In this document: positions 10,826-21,323 of the stretch, piece after piece | How positions within the stretch are numbered: position 1 is the stretch's first letter | How the letters are laid out: each line of letters begins with the position of its first letter | Origin: Aquanectria penicillioides | Lineage: Eukaryota > Ascomycota > Sordariomycetes > Hypocreales > Nectriaceae | Assembly (NCBI GenBank): GCA_003415625.1 | Contig: PYIU01000007.1 | Coordinates: forward strand, 248,001-312,000 | Reading direction: 5' to 3' | DNA: 64,000 bases | Position numbers and translations under genes: made by a program | The notes under the pieces: model-generated | What the model saw: only the letters and a program-made list of their open reading frames with translations | Told to the model about the DNA's origin: nothing | The model's database searches: none

Positions 10826-12395
10826 ATGTCGACCTCCGACGTTAAGCGCCAACCCCAAGACAATTTGTCTCCCAAAGAGGTCACTGAGGGTGTGATTTAT
10901 AGAGGCCAAGAGACTGATAGTAGTTCAGATGATGGGATTCCGCAGAAGACGTGGAAATCCTATATCTGGGACACCCTCGATAAGCCCAAGGAGGAACGCA
11001 GGTTCCTTTTGAAGCTCGATTCTATCATCCTCACCTTTGCTTGTTTGGGATACTTTATCAAGAACCTGAACCAAATCAATATCAACAATGCATATGTTTC
11101 TGGAATGAAGGAAGATCTCAGTATGAATGGGAATGAGCTCAACTATTTGCAGACCCTTTGGACTGTGGGTTATGTTATTGGCGAAATCCCTAGGTATGTG
11201 GACGCTCATCGACTACCGATATACCGTATCAAGGCAGCAGTTTTGAAAAATTTCTCTAACAATAGAAATCAGCAACCTGTTGTTAACTAGGATTCGCCCA
11301 TCCATTTGGATTCCTGCCTGTGAAGTTACATGGTCGGTTCTTACAATTTGCATGGCGAAATGTACCAATGTTCAACAACTCTATGCACTACGATTCTTGA
11401 TTGGACTCGCAGAGAGTACGTTTTATCCTGGAATGCAGTACATCATTGGTTCTTGGTACCGAAGAGATGAACTTGCCAAGCGATCTTGCATCTTCCACGC
11501 CAGTGGCTCAATCGGTGGCATGTTTTCTGGTTATCTGATGGCGTCAGTTTATCACCTTGGCGGAACACATGGGTTCAAGGGATGGCAGTGGCTTTTCATA
11601 ATTGATACGGTCATCTCGCTACCTATTGCTGTTGCTGGCTTCTTCTTCTTTCCGGATGTTCCTGAGATCACCCGATCTTGGTATCTGACAAAGAACGACA
11701 TTGCTATAGCTCAAAAGCGGATGGAGCTTGAAGGCCGCGCTAACCGTGCACCATACACGGTCGCAAAGATTAAGAAAATATTTTCCAGCTGGCATATCTA
11801 TCTCCTGACCACGCTATACATATTTTTTAACAATGGATGTGGACTCTTGGCCCAGCCTGGTTTCCAGCTGTGGCTTAAGGGCCAGGGATATAGTATTGAA
11901 CACGTCAATACCTACCCGACCATCACCCAAGCCGTTACTGTCATTACTACGCTGATTTATGCTTGGTCATCAGACACCATATTCAGGGGTGGACGATGGC
12001 AACCAATTGTGTTTTCCGGCGCTTTGCTCACGGTTCTCTATTCATGTTTGAGCGCTTGGAGCATTCCAGAGAGCTTGAAATGGGCCTGCTTTGTCTTGGT
12101 AGGATTTGGTGGAGGCATCAGCGGCCTGACCTTTGCCTGGGCCCATGAAATCTGCAATGATGATAATGAGGAACGGGCCTTGGTGGTTGGAAGCATGAAT
12201 GAAATGGCCTACGTCTTTCAAGCTTGGTTACCCCTGCTGATTTGGAAAACAACGGAGGCACCAAGGTACTCAAAAGGCAATCCTACAATGGTGGCTTTTG
12301 CAATTGCTATGGCAGCCAATGCCTTGTTAATTCGTTTCTTGCATCGAAAAGAGGTCCTGGCGAAAAGGTCCGCGGCTGCTGTCGGAGAGATCTGA
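10826..12395 (+). CDS. MFS permease, allantoate/pantothenate (Dal5/Liz1) type, 496 aa
   Basis: Exons 10826-11193 and 11273-12395; 79-bp intron. A polar N-terminus of about 60 residues precedes LLKLDSIILTFACLGYFIKNLNQ, the first membrane helix typical of the anion:cation symporter (ACS) family. Expected blocks follow: the loop RFLIGLAESTFYPG, then GFKGWQWLF, and the long cytosolic loop after the sixth helix. About 12 membrane helices and the usual length of around 500 residues. ACS transporters import organic anions such as allantoate, nicotinate, pantothenate or dipeptides with protons at the plasma membrane. The substrate here cannot be told. It sits 849 bp upstream of, and in the same direction as, a flavin monooxygenase. 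Confidence 0.88.
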
Positions 12396-13244
12396 CATGC
12401 AGGATAGGCATTGTCGATCATTCAGTGCCCGTTATGGTAGTGTTAGCTAGGCTTAAATGAAGTCAGAAGGTTTTAGACATGAGACATGTCAGCGTGTGAC
12501 AGCTCTGACAAGTTAAAGGCCAAATTTAGCTGGATGCAATTCGCGATGAATCAACAAGACCATCATTAAAACGGGGCTGTAGCTTGAATGAGACAGTAAT
12601 GAGTAAAACATTATGTAGAATGCATTTCAAGCAGCATAGTGACCCAAAGGATAATAAAGCCGCATGTTGCGGGATAATGCGGAAACTTGATTGCTTATTC
12701 TCGTCTTCATTGGATTGAGGCTGTCAGAAACTCAGAGTCTAGAGTATCGTAAGCTTGATCGGAGTGAAAGGAAGCAAATACAGTACGATTAAGAGAAGAA
12801 TTCGGAATGAATTCAGGACGAGTAGGCTGTTATATCTGCACATCATTCATAATATTTAAGACGTCAGTATGCGGTTGTGGGCGCATTTATGGGCCAGCAG
12901 TTTGTCACATAATCTCCAAGATGGCGTGCTTTGAAGACGCACTGACGACCTTGTCACACCGCACTGGCGGCCAGCTGAGTTGGTACACGATAGCTACAAG
13001 TCGGGCCATCCCATTCCGGAGGAGGCACAAACAACGTAATCGGAGCCGAGCGGGAGGAAATTTGGTCGTAAGATATGGGGTTGGATTACAACATCTGCCA
13101 TTGCCCACCTTGACTCAATATATCTGTTGACATCCCTCGCAAAAGAATGAGCCCACGACGCTCCAAACCATCAGTGATTCCATAGAAGATCGCTTCTTCA
13201 GGCTTCAATTACTTCAATTGGCTAAAACAAGAAATATTTATCAA
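12396..13244. other. Intergenic, between permease and monooxygenase
   Basis: No gene. The right part is the presumed promoter and leader of the monooxygenase. Confidence 0.55.
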
Positions 13245-14831
13245 ATGAGTCCCTCTCTTGTCAATGGCAACTCACTGCCTGGGGCCCAGGAATTTGGCCC
13301 AGGAACCAAGGTAGCTGTCATTGGTGCAGGCGTTAGCGGAATTTCCACGGCTGCATATCTGCTAAAGAATGGCATCGATGTAACGGTTTTCGAGCGATCG
13401 GGGCTTACTTCTGGAGTGTGGCACTACGACCCAAAGTCACCCAACAGCCCGAGCTACCCCAGCGAATCACCTTCTGCTGGCGACTATACGACATCAAAAC
13501 CTGGTCAATTTTCCTCTCCAAAAGTGCCGTCAACTACTCAAAATGGAGATAGCTCTCACCCTCTCAATACCGAAGATGAAGATGCACTACGCGTTGCATT
13601 TTCACCTCCTGGGCCGTGTTACGCAGGGTTGAGAAACAATGTGCCAACTAGCTTGCTATACAGTAATTTGGGACCGTGGCCTGAAGGAACCGAAGACATC
13701 ATCAGTCATTATGATATTGAGAGCTATCTCCAAGGACTCAGCTCTCAAAACGGCGTTGATGATGTCACATTGTTTTATACTCGGGTTGAGGACGCTCGCA
13801 AATCAGAAGACGGCAAACATTGGGTTCTCCGGACAGTAACTCTTCTCAAAGGAACTGGAACCCCACGCTTTGTCGAGCGTACTTGGCGGTTTGATGCCCT
13901 TGTGGTTGCATCTGGACACTACAACTTGCCTCGAATCCCCGACACCAACGGACTCGCAGAGTGGAAGGCTCAACATGCCGACCGAGTTATCCATACGAAA
14001 GAGTATCGGCATCCAGAGGAATATCGTGGCAAGACAGTTTTGGTAATCGGTGGTGGTGCCTCCGCCATGGATGTTTGCCGGGAGTCAACTGGTGTGGCCA
14101 AGAGAGTGATCCAGAGCACCCGAGGGGGCGATTTCGACTTGCCTCCATCTATGCTCCCCGAAACTGTTGAACACGTGGGAGGAATTGACAAATTTGTACT
14201 AGACTCTGAGGCTTCTTCGATCACGACTGCTGGTTCCGCATCATCAATTCGAGGGCACATTGTGTTAAAAAAAGGCGAAACTCTACGAGACATCGACTAT
14301 GTGGTCCTTGCAACTGGCTACCTGACGTCATATCCCTTTCTTTCTCAGTACCATTCCGATACCCTGCCAATCGATGAGGCGAAGGCTGGGATTCTCGTGA
14401 CTTCTGATGGAAATATGATTCACCACCTGCACAAGGATATTTTCTATATTGAGGATCCATCATTAGCATTTATCGGAGTTCCGTACTACTCGGCGACATT
14501 TTCCCTTTTTGATTTCCAAGCACAGGTTCTTGCTCGCGTTTTCTCAGGAAAAATAAGGTTGCCTACCCGGGAGTCTATGAGGCAGGAGTATGAAAAGAGG
14601 GTCAAGACAACTGGACGAGGAAGAGGGTTCCACAGCTTAGCCCAGGATGGATCCGAGCCGGGATATGTAAAAGATCTCCTCAACTGGGCTAACAATAGCC
14701 TGGTTGATCAGAAGATTGAGCGCTTGAAAGGCCACACCGAGAGATGGTTGGAGACGTACTGGGAGGCGAGGGAGAAGCGGAAGCAATTGAGGGAAAGCAC
14801 CGGCAATCACCCAGAGTCTAACTGGCCGTGA
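13245..14831 (+). CDS. Flavin-containing monooxygenase, 528 aa
   Basis: Single exon; I use the first ATG in frame. The open frame extends nine codons upstream only by a TTG. It oxygenates nucleophilic N or S atoms, or carbonyls in the Baeyer-Villiger branch, using FAD, NADPH and oxygen. Visible parts: FAD-binding GAGVSG at 27-32 in VAVIGAGVSGISTA; the block VVASGHYNLPRIP, which aligns with the FMO fingerprint; NADPH-binding GGGAS from residue 269; and the ATGY motif (VVLATGYLTSYPF). There is an insertion of about 60 residues rich in Ser/Pro after the first Rossmann segment. Its downstream position from an MFS permease suggests a small uptake-oxidation pair. Confidence 0.9.
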   Translation: MSPSLVNGNSLPGAQEFGPGTKVAVIGAGVSGISTAAYLLKNGIDVTVFERSGLTSGVWHYDPKSPNSPSYPSESPSAGDYTTSKPGQFSSPKVPSTTQNGDSSHPLNTEDEDALRVAFSPPGPCYAGLRNNVPTSLLYSNLGPWPEGTEDIISHYDIESYLQGLSSQNGVDDVTLFYTRVEDARKSEDGKHWVLRTVTLLKGTGTPRFVERTWRFDALVVASGHYNLPRIPDTNGLAEWKAQHADRVIHTKEYRHPEEYRGKTVLVIGGGASAMDVCRESTGVAKRVIQSTRGGDFDLPPSMLPETVEHVGGIDKFVLDSEASSITTAGSASSIRGHIVLKKGETLRDIDYVVLATGYLTSYPFLSQYHSDTLPIDEAKAGILVTSDGNMIHHLHKDIFYIEDPSLAFIGVPYYSATFSLFDFQAQVLARVFSGKIRLPTRESMRQEYEKRVKTTGRGRGFHSLAQDGSEPGYVKDLLNWANNSLVDQKIERLKGHTERWLETYWEAREKRKQLRESTGNHPESNWP

Positions 14832-15415
14832 CGATAATTGCAAATCATTTCAGAGCCGATAGTATATCCAAGAGTAAAATTGCTTGAACAAATCTTTCGT
14901 CATCTCTGGTGCAGTCAAATGGTAATATGGTGATTTCCACGCTTCGCCGAAAGTGTTGTCTTTCGGGACCCGTGCATGGGATTTGGACGCTAGTCCCTAA
15001 CTGGAGCTTGTATTCATCCGTCTTCGAATGCCATGTGATAGATGGAGTCTATGGTGAAGGAGTTCGGATGAAGACGCTCTCATCCCAATTCGTGATTGGC
15101 GAATCACTGAAACAAGCATGTGTGTTTCAATGTGTTTTTGACCCCAAACAAGGCTTGGCCCCTCTTTAAATGAAACACAGCAACCAATACTCGCAGATAT
15201 TTCATGCATTTGTACTAGTTCTTCGCCTTGGAACCTTGATTCACTATCATCATTCCCCTAAAAGAAGAAGTAGCTTCCGTGCTATTGTTTTTATCCGGTT
15301 CAAGAAACTTGTGCCATAGCTGCACGAGGAGGCAGAAAAACCGATTAGGGATATCATGAAGAGAAAATGCTATAAGGGAACCCTGTAATTCTTTACGTAC
15401 TCGTGTACGAGCTCA

Positions 15416-15426
15416 CCCTTCAAGGT
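15416..15426. promoter_or_regulatory. Zap1/ZafA-type zinc-response element, 10 of 11 matches
   Basis: CCCTTCAAGGT matches the Zap1 consensus ACCTTNAAGGT except for the first base. It lies about 980 bp before the Pra1/Asp f 2-like gene, a family induced by zinc shortage in other fungi. Distance and single occurrence keep this tentative. Confidence 0.4.
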
Positions 15427-16315
15427 GCCCGGCGAATGGGGCCAGACTACCAGACCGGTCATCAAGGAAGCTTGGCAAACAAGGCCGAGTTGGCCGATGA
15501 AGAACAATCTTGGCACTATCCATGCGCCGAATCGCAAGAATCGTCAAGCAAAAAGCTGGTAAATCCCTCAGAAAAGTCTTGGCTCAAGAGAACTATCAAC
15601 AAGAGCCCCGCCTGGTGGAGGTCGGTGAGCAAACAGCCTTCTGACAACCTGGACAGAGGAATCCAAAAGGTGTGAGGCCAATGGAGCAGCCGAGATATCT
15701 GACCAACGAGAGCGGGCCCCGTCCACGCATCATTCATAGGCATCCCGACAACACAAGTGGCGGACTTTCATCGGATCGTCACATAATGGCCCTAGGCTTA
15801 GAAATTAAGCATATTTCTTAACTTGAAATGGCCTGCATTCCCGCACGCGAGTGGGTTTTTGGTAGGGATGTGGAGTAGACACGCCCAGTTGCTGGAGGCG
15901 GGAAACACCTTGATGGCCTCGCAGCTGTGGAACCAAGAACCCGGATGGCAAAGGCGCTGACATGACAATTGACAAACATGTTTGTTAGCGATCGTTCGGA
16001 CGTTGAACTCGAGCCTTTTCCAGGGCTGCGATTCGCCGGCCGTCTCGGAACTTCCGTCATCAATCCATCGCCAACCCCCGCACGTAGTCGAGGCTCATCG
16101 CAACTCCTCAACGGCCAACCCCCACGAGTCGACTTCGAACAGGCCATGTGCTGGTCGACTGGCCGAGCCAACAGGGAAAAAAAAATTGTCAGGATGCGGG
16201 ATCGTGGCTAGCAGAGGAACTATCCAGGCAGCTTCATGCAGCTATACCCTTACCACAGCATTGGGTCACAGATCGTCGCCACGAGGATGAGGAGCGCCAT
16301 GCACAACAACAACCC

Positions 16316-16321
16316 TATAAG
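16316..16321 (+). promoter_or_regulatory. TATA-like box of the Pra1-like gene
   Basis: TATAAG lies 81 bp before the ATG at 16403. Confidence 0.4.
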
Positions 16322-16402
16322 TATCCGCATGCCTCTCCTGCATGAACCAGATCATCCCCATCAAGCAGTCAACAACAGACTTCCAGCCCCCAAATCCTCA
16401 AG

Positions 16403-17421
16403 ATGATGTTCAAGTCTTCCTCCGTGGCCTTCCTGCTCTTCAGCGGCGCCCTCGCCTCCCCCATTGTCGCGAGGGAGAACACCGCTTCCAAGACGGTCTC
16501 CTCCACCCAGGCATCTGAGACTCCCCAGATCTACGACTGGTCCTCGGGCTGGACCAAGTCTTACGCCATCCACCAGTCCTGCAACTCGACCCTGCGCCGC
16601 CAGCTGTCGAACGGACTGGACGAGGCTGTCCAGCTGGCCCAGCACGCCAAGGACCACCTTCTGAAGTTCGGAACTAAGTCCGAATTCACCCAGAAGTACT
16701 TTGGCAACGGTTCCACCTCTGGTGCCATTGGCTGGTACGACCGTATCATCAACGCCGACAGGACGGGCATGCTCTTCCGTTGCGACGACCCCGACCGCAA
16801 CTGTGCCACCCAGGACAGTGAGTAATCGCCTTTCTCCGTATCCAAATGCGGTTTGGCCTTGATGGTTTGTATATAACAAAGCTAATCAACATTGCAGAGT
16901 GGGCTGGCCACTGGCGAGGTAGCAACGCAACCTCTGAAACCGTCATCTGCAACCTTTCTTTCGAGATCCGCCGCCCTCTCTCTTCAGTCTGCGGCCTCGG
17001 ATACACCGTTGCTCAGTCCAAACTCAACACCTACTGGGCCACCGACTTGATGCACCGAATTCTCCATGTCCCCGTCATCAGCGAGAGCGTGGTCGACCAC
17101 TTCGCCGAGAACTACGAGGAGGTTCTTGAGCTTGCCAAGACCGACCCCTCCAAGAGCCCAATCGATAGCGACACCCTTCAGTACTTTGCTATTGACGTCT
17201 ACGCCTACGACATTGCCGCCCCCGGCGTTGGCTGCACTGGCAAGACCGAGACCAAGACCGAGTCCGCTAGCGCTACCGCGACTGAGAAGGCTACTGCCAC
17301 CTCTGAGGCTCCCAAGGTGAGTTTGAAATTACCCGTTGCAAGCAGTTGATGTTGAATAGTACTAACAGAATGGATCTAGGAGTGCCACACTCACGACGAC
17401 GGTGCTGTCCACTGCTCCTAA
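16403..17421 (+). CDS. Pra1/Asp f 2-like secreted zinc-binding protein, 291 aa
   Basis: Exons 16403-16817, 16898-17316 and 17380-17421; introns of 80 and 63 bp. Signal peptide about 1-19. The central domain is the deuterolysin-like fold of the zincophore family. Its metzincin-like helix reads HRILH (H191, H195), with Arg where proteases have the catalytic Glu, so it should bind metal but not cleave peptides. A Thr/Glu/Lys-rich linker leads to a last exon encoding a Cys/His tail, C280-H-T-H283...H289-C290, the zinc-binding end typical of Pra1 and Asp f 2. These proteins capture zinc outside the cell when it is scarce. In Candida and Aspergillus the gene is paired with a zinc transporter; here neither neighbour is one. 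Confidence 0.88.
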
Positions 17422-18120
17422 ATAGTTTTAGCCTAATAGACTCCGGTTTACCCTTTTCACTTTTTATTGCCTGACATGTTTCTGTGAAGTGACGTTGGAG
17501 ATGTTGGACTGGTCACGTGCGAGGTTTTGATACTTGATGTGTACATTGGAAAAGTATATGTTTGCGTCGTGTCTTTTCTATCAGCTGGCTTCTTTCGATC
17601 TTGGCGAGGCCTTTTTGTTCTTGAAAAACACTCAAATATCGGTGAGTCTGTAAAAGGCGATGGTAACCGCTGGCCTCGAATGCTGGAATGGTTTTGGTAG
17701 GGCTACTGTCCAGTAGATGCTGATAAGATAGATAAATGGACGGACAGGACAACAACGCATCGTCGACTTAGCGCCCGACCAGGGAAAAAAACACACACAC
17801 AAATGAAACCCGGGGTAAAAACAAAGCCACGACGACGAATGACGACTGCAAAACTCGGATTATCTCACGCTCCCATATTCCGCGAGATGCAGGGCGCGGA
17901 ATGCCAGGCACAACCACAGAATCCCACGTCACCCAAGTGGGTGGAACGTGCATGGGCGTCGGGCTTGGTTGGGCACATCCATCAGCTTCCGCGCAAGCCG
18001 GCACCCAAAGGCTTGCTACGGCATTTGGAATCGAGTCGAGGCGTCGCGCCTTTGTGTGGTCGGCCTCATCTGCGGAACCCGACAGTCCGAGAGCCATCGT
18101 AACGTCCCCGTGCCGTGGGC

Positions 18121-18143
18121 GAGGGCGAGGGCGAGGGCGAGGG
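18121..18143. repeat. Hexamer tandem repeat GAGGGC
   Basis: Nearly four consecutive copies in noncoding DNA. Confidence 0.85.
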
Positions 18144-18501
18144 AGGGACTGGTAGGTACTTGGAATAACGCCTGCACCGTTTGTTCCGTCTCTGCCATCC
18201 GTCCACCGTCCATCTGTATACCTACCGTAGCTCCCAGAGCAGCAGCCAGAACCAGCTAATTAACCCAATCTGAAATCCCTGCGGATGACATCGGCCTCAC
18301 CCCCACACCCACGCTGTTGAGCCCCTGAGAAAACGGTGGCCTAGCTCCCGTTCCGCCGTCCCGGAGATGTGCTTTGCCCTCATTCGTCTGTAGCGCAGTG
18401 CTCTGGGCATCAGACCATGGCCTCATGATGGGCTAACCGCCTGGGCCAACGTACGTGTTGGGAAATAAGTCAACACGCAGGCTTCTCTCGCTTAGACATG
18501 T

Positions 18502-18533
18502 GCAATGGGCAATGGGCAATGGGCAATGGGCAA
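18502..18533. repeat. Heptamer tandem repeat GCAATGG
   Basis: Four perfect copies plus GCAA. Confidence 0.9.
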
Positions 18534-18876
18534 ATTTGCTATCCGCGCGGGCCTGTGAGCGCCCTAATCCGGGTGTGCCAGCGCCCCAACGTCGTGCTCA
18601 CGTTCGGTCGAGCAAGCGCCGTATTTGTCTGGTCCTGTTTGGTCTTGTCCTCTGCCTGCCTTGCCTTACCTTGCCTTGCCTTGACTCGCCTTGTCTTAGC
18701 CATGCCGTGACATGCATTGCGCAATGACAACTGTCACCCGTCCACCCCGGCCGACGTCGCAGGGGTGGCGCCCCGCTGGCAGATAGAGCTCAGGTGCTTT
18801 TGCCCAGGAGCACATGAAAGCACTTGACCGCTTGTCTTTTTTCCAACTTGGCATCTTCATCTCCTGAAAGCAAAGG

Positions 18877-18893
18877 AAAAAAAAAAAAAAAAA
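18877..18893. repeat. Poly(A) run
   Basis: Seventeen consecutive A residues, about 80 bp before the methyltransferase ATG. A T9 run follows shortly after. Confidence 0.9.
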
Positions 18894-18973
18894 GAGAAGT
18901 TGTCTACAGCTTTTTTTTTGTTGCTCAAGGACCGCAGCTTGGTTGCCCGTTGCCTCGCCCGAATCCTCCAACC

Positions 18974-20709
18974 ATGGCGCCCAAAGTCAACGGCCATGCC
19001 CACCTGACGGGAGACATCGACTTCATCCAGACACCCCCAGCTCCCAAGGATACTCTCGGGACGGGAAGAGCTTGCGGAGTGAGGGTCACTGATGTAAGCA
19101 AAGAATTTTCTACCCAAGAATTTGGGGCGGTTTCGTAGCTCCTCCTGTAGCTATCGTCGCTAACAAGCATCAAAAGGCCCCTACCATCAAAAACCCTCCT
19201 CTGCCCGCGGACGGTCCTGGATACGAACAATTCTCCAATACCGCCCTGATTGCCGCGCTTGTCGGAGTCCCAACATGGTTTGCTTGGAAGTTCAACGGAG
19301 GGCTGAAGACCATCGTCTTCTTCAGCATCTTCACCACGGTCCCCGTTTTGGTCGTCATCTGGTCCTTCATGTCCACTGTGAGCCCGCGTCTCAACGACAA
19401 GGTTCAATTGCCGGGACGTCCGGTGGAATTTTACCTGACCTTCAAGGACCCCGTCCACAAGGCCCGATGGAACGGACGGCACAAGATCCCCATGCAGACC
19501 TTCTTCGAGCTGTACTTTGAAGGCAAGGTCGATTTCAATGGCGATTGCCTCGAGGTCATGGAATACCGGCACGAGTGGGCAACCTTCAACTTCACCATTG
19601 ATCTTTTCCGGTATATCCTGTTCACTTTTGCCCCAGACACCATCCTGCACCACCGATCCCAAGACGAGGACCAGGTCCGCCCCAACTATGACCGCGGCAA
19701 CGACCATTACGCTTGGTTCCTTGGCCCCCGCATGATCTACACCTCGGGCGTTATTTCCGACCCCACTCGGGAGGAAACCCTCGAGGAGATGCAGGACAAC
19801 AAAATGGCCGTGGTCTGCGAGAAGATCGGACTTCAGGAGGGCGATCGTCTGCTGGATATCGGCTGCGGCTGGGGCACTCTGGCCAAGTTTGCAAGCGTCA
19901 ACTACGGCGCTAAGGTTACCGGTGTTACTCTGGCCCGCAACCAGACGGAATGGGGCAACGATGCGCTCAAGAGGGCCGGCGTTCCCGAGTCGCAAAGCCA
20001 GATCCTTTGCAGCGACTATCGCGACATCCCCGAGACCAAGTTTGACAAGATCACCCAGCTGGAAATGGCCGAGCATGTTGGTGTCAGAAGACTGACAACC
20101 TTTTTCCGACAATGCTACGACATGCTCGAGGACGACGGCACCATGTACGTCCAGCTTTCCGGTCTGCGAAAGTCGTGGCAGTATGAGGACTTTATCTGGG
20201 GACTGTTCCTAAACAAGTACATCTTCCCTGGAGCTGATGCTTCCACCCCGCTGAGCTTCTACGTTGGCTGCCTCGAGAGTGCCGGATTCGAAGTCAAGAG
20301 GTGAGATCTATGCATTCTAATAATACAGCCTTTTCTCATCTTATACTGACAATTGCCTGCAGCGTCGATACCGTCGGAGTTCACTACTCTGGCACCCTTT
20401 GGCGATGGTACCGCAACTGGCTTGGCAACGCTGAGAAGGTCAAGTCCACCTATGGACAGCGATGGTTCAGGGTAAGATTCCCATGGGCAAGGGTGAAATT
20501 ATTCGCAGACTAACATGACATAGATTTGGGAACTCTTCCTGGCCTATTCCACCATTGCCTCCCGCCAGGGTTCGGCCACGTGCTTCCAGCTTGTCGTGGT
20601 CAAGAACCTCAACTCGACCCACCGTGTCGAAGGCGTTTCCTCTCAATTCGGCCTGCTCGGCGCCTTGGCAGCAAGCAAGGCTGCCGGAAAGGCCGTCTCT
20701 CCCAAATAA
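18974..20709 (+). CDS. Sphingolipid C9-methyltransferase, 512 aa
   Basis: Exons 18974-19093, 19177-20300, 20363-20471 and 20524-20709; phase holds across all three introns (83, 62 and 52 bp). Adds the branching methyl group at C9 of the sphingoid base of fungal glucosylceramide, using S-adenosylmethionine. Two adjacent hydrophobic segments at about residues 60-105 anchor it, probably in the ER. A cyclopropane-synthase-like Rossmann domain follows, with the SAM motif LLDIGCGWGTLAKF around 266-277 and QLEMAEHVG downstream. The length fits Pichia Mts1 and Fusarium Mts enzymes. It is normally a housekeeping/virulence-related gene. Codon use looks highly biased to C/G in third position. Confidence 0.93.
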
Positions 20710-21323
20710 TCGAGGATGGGCAGATTGACCATCCTCACTCTCACTCACTGTACAAGCAACGACCACGATGATAGCTAGCGGCATTACTTGGGGGTTTTTT
20801 TTTTGGAGACGGGATTGAAAGGTTCACTTCTGTAACTGGGGATCACAACTCAGCACTAATGACAGCGAGCGGCGGTCTTTTTCTTCTCAATGGTTCTCTT
20901 GATCTCTTGATATGGAGTTTGGGCACGGAAAACACTTCTTAACCTGTCAAACGTCAGCGTTTTGTGAGAACTCAACTCGAGGGGAGAAGAGCAAAGATGC
21001 ATTTAGATCAAGCGTAGCGCAATGATAACGAAATCCTTCTTTTTATCACGGAATCAACCGATCTTGCTTCAGGAACCAGTCCCACTAGTAAAGTAATCCG
21101 ACGTATCAAGCATTTGCGTTTCAACCGTTTCGATCTAGCCGGCCGCTTACCAAAGATGGATGGTATTGGCAACTGGTGGGGTCGCTCTCCACCGCCGTGA
21201 TCAGGCAATTGTCCGCCCTTAGCCGTGCGATTTCGGTCATGATCCAGAAACTCAGAAATTGCAACGAATTGAGCCGACTTGATTTGTCGCAGGCTGCGCA
21301 CAACGGCTGCAGGCGAGACATTC
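20710..21323. other. Intergenic
   Basis: No gene. A minus-strand open frame across 21008-21337 overlaps the start of the bZIP gene and shows no family features. Confidence 0.55.

Larger units (their letters stand above)
14832..16402. other. Intergenic, upstream of the Pra1-like gene
   Basis: No convincing gene. A frame at 15403-15675 shows no domain and begins with a non-ATG codon. It contains a near-perfect zinc-response element at 15416-15426 and a TATA-like box near the right end. Confidence 0.55.
17422..18973. other. Repeat-rich intergenic region
   Basis: No gene. Several simple repeats occur (GAGGGC, GCAATGG, CCTTG units, an A17 run). The rightmost 200 bases are C/T-rich and probably form the promoter and leader of the methyltransferase. 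Confidence 0.55.

Noticed and set aside
13218..13244. Upstream extension of the monooxygenase
   Set aside because: It starts only at TTG; the first ATG at 13245 is before the FAD motif and gives normal length.
15403..15675. 90-codon polar frame upstream of the Pra1-like gene
   Set aside because: Starts at a non-ATG codon, has no domain and no support from splice signals.
18925..20112. 395-codon minus-strand open frame
   Set aside because: It lies wholly over the sphingolipid methyltransferase, whose four-exon model and SAM motif are clear. The strong third-position bias of that gene leaves the opposite strand open.
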